Origin: Nitrospirota bacterium
GTDB taxonomy: Bacteria > Nitrospirota > Thermodesulfovibrionia > Thermodesulfovibrionales > UBA6898
Direction: 5' to 3'
DNA length: 57,595 bases
Assembly: GCA_016217675.1 (NCBI GenBank)
Contig: JACRHC010000029.1
Span: forward strand, 1 to 57,595
Shown here: piece by piece, positions 57,562-57,595 of the stretch
Layout: each line of letters starts with the position of its first letter
Numbering within the stretch: position 1 is the first letter of the stretch
Position numbers and translations under genes: made by a program
Notes under the pieces: generated by a model
Seen by the model: the letters and a program-made list of their open reading frames with translations, nothing else
Told to the model about the DNA's origin: nothing
Database searches by the model: none

Positions 57562-57595
57562 GTGGCACTTGACAAAGTTAGAAAAGAAGGCATTA
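57562..57595 (+). CDS. Gene start cut by window edge
   Basis: GTG 57562 preceded by AAGGAAAGGCGG opens VALDKVRKEGI to the edge. Only eleven codons are visible, so no family can be named. A TTGACA-like site lies at 57470-57475 upstream. Confidence 0.4.
   Translation, partial: MALDKVRKEGI

Overview
The window looks like chromosomal DNA of an uncultured, moderate-GC, Gram-negative anaerobe. I infer a relative of the Thermodesulfovibrio group (Nitrospirota), with Desulfobacterota as the alternative. The pointers are a CooC-type nickel-insertion ATPase beside a folate C1 enzyme, pyruvate phosphate dikinase, an Fe-S DUF3786 protein, UbiD, an IHF-MerR-tRNA-Pro cluster and very many PAS, response-regulator and chemotaxis genes. 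No 16S rRNA or marker set is present, so the taxonomy is inference only.

Layout. 1-344: a gene cut by the left edge. 427-2541: argD-argF (minus strand). 2590-3964: cooC-like and 5-formyltetrahydrofolate cyclo-ligase, from a promoter that seems to give a leaderless mRNA. 3965-5438: small accessory patch with a decayed adaptor fragment, a DUF4431 protein, and a nucleotidyltransferase overlapping a 58-residue partner. 5658-9989: tripartite ABC exporter. 10123-16815: housekeeping and unlinked genes (two-CW protein, CheY, phosphoribosyltransferase, D,D-carboxypeptidase, holin-like membrane protein, HPF with a cold-shock domain, enoyl-CoA hydratase, O-methyltransferase, UbiD). 16973-17824: IHF, MerR, tRNA-Pro(GGG), terminator. 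17883-22787: ftsH and ppdK. 22905-26974: PAS kinase with sigma-54 regulator.

27033-39938 is the centrepiece, a signalling block: response regulator, short chemoreceptor, Cys-rich 63-residue protein, CheY, STAS protein, CheA, CheW, chemoreceptor with an extracytoplasmic zinc-binding CZB domain, CheR, CheD, CheB, hybrid PAS kinase, and a degenerate GGDEF protein. CheR/CheD/CheB/kinase are joined by 4-base stop/start overlaps. CheA, CheW, CheR, CheB and CheD form a full signalling and adaptation set, but no CheC, CheX or CheZ phosphatase is visible.

40075-51474 returns to mixed core genes (methyltransferase, Fsr-like MFS, membrane proteins, DUF3786, a TPR/coiled-coil/SurA-like envelope protein, DAHP synthase, Dus, DEAD-box helicase). 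51513-54786 is a decaying defence patch: HigB/HigA-like toxin-antitoxin pair, truncated DUF4160, frameshifted DUF2442, an HNH endonuclease with a likely phosphorothioate-binding domain, an HsdS tail and a BRO-N protein. 54827-57595: radical SAM protein, DoxX, metallophosphoesterase, a truncated membrane-sensor N-terminus and the first codons of another gene.

No gene-free stretch exceeds about 300 bases once the edge gene and the pseudogenes are counted. I see no rRNA, CRISPR array, complete insertion sequence or replication origin.
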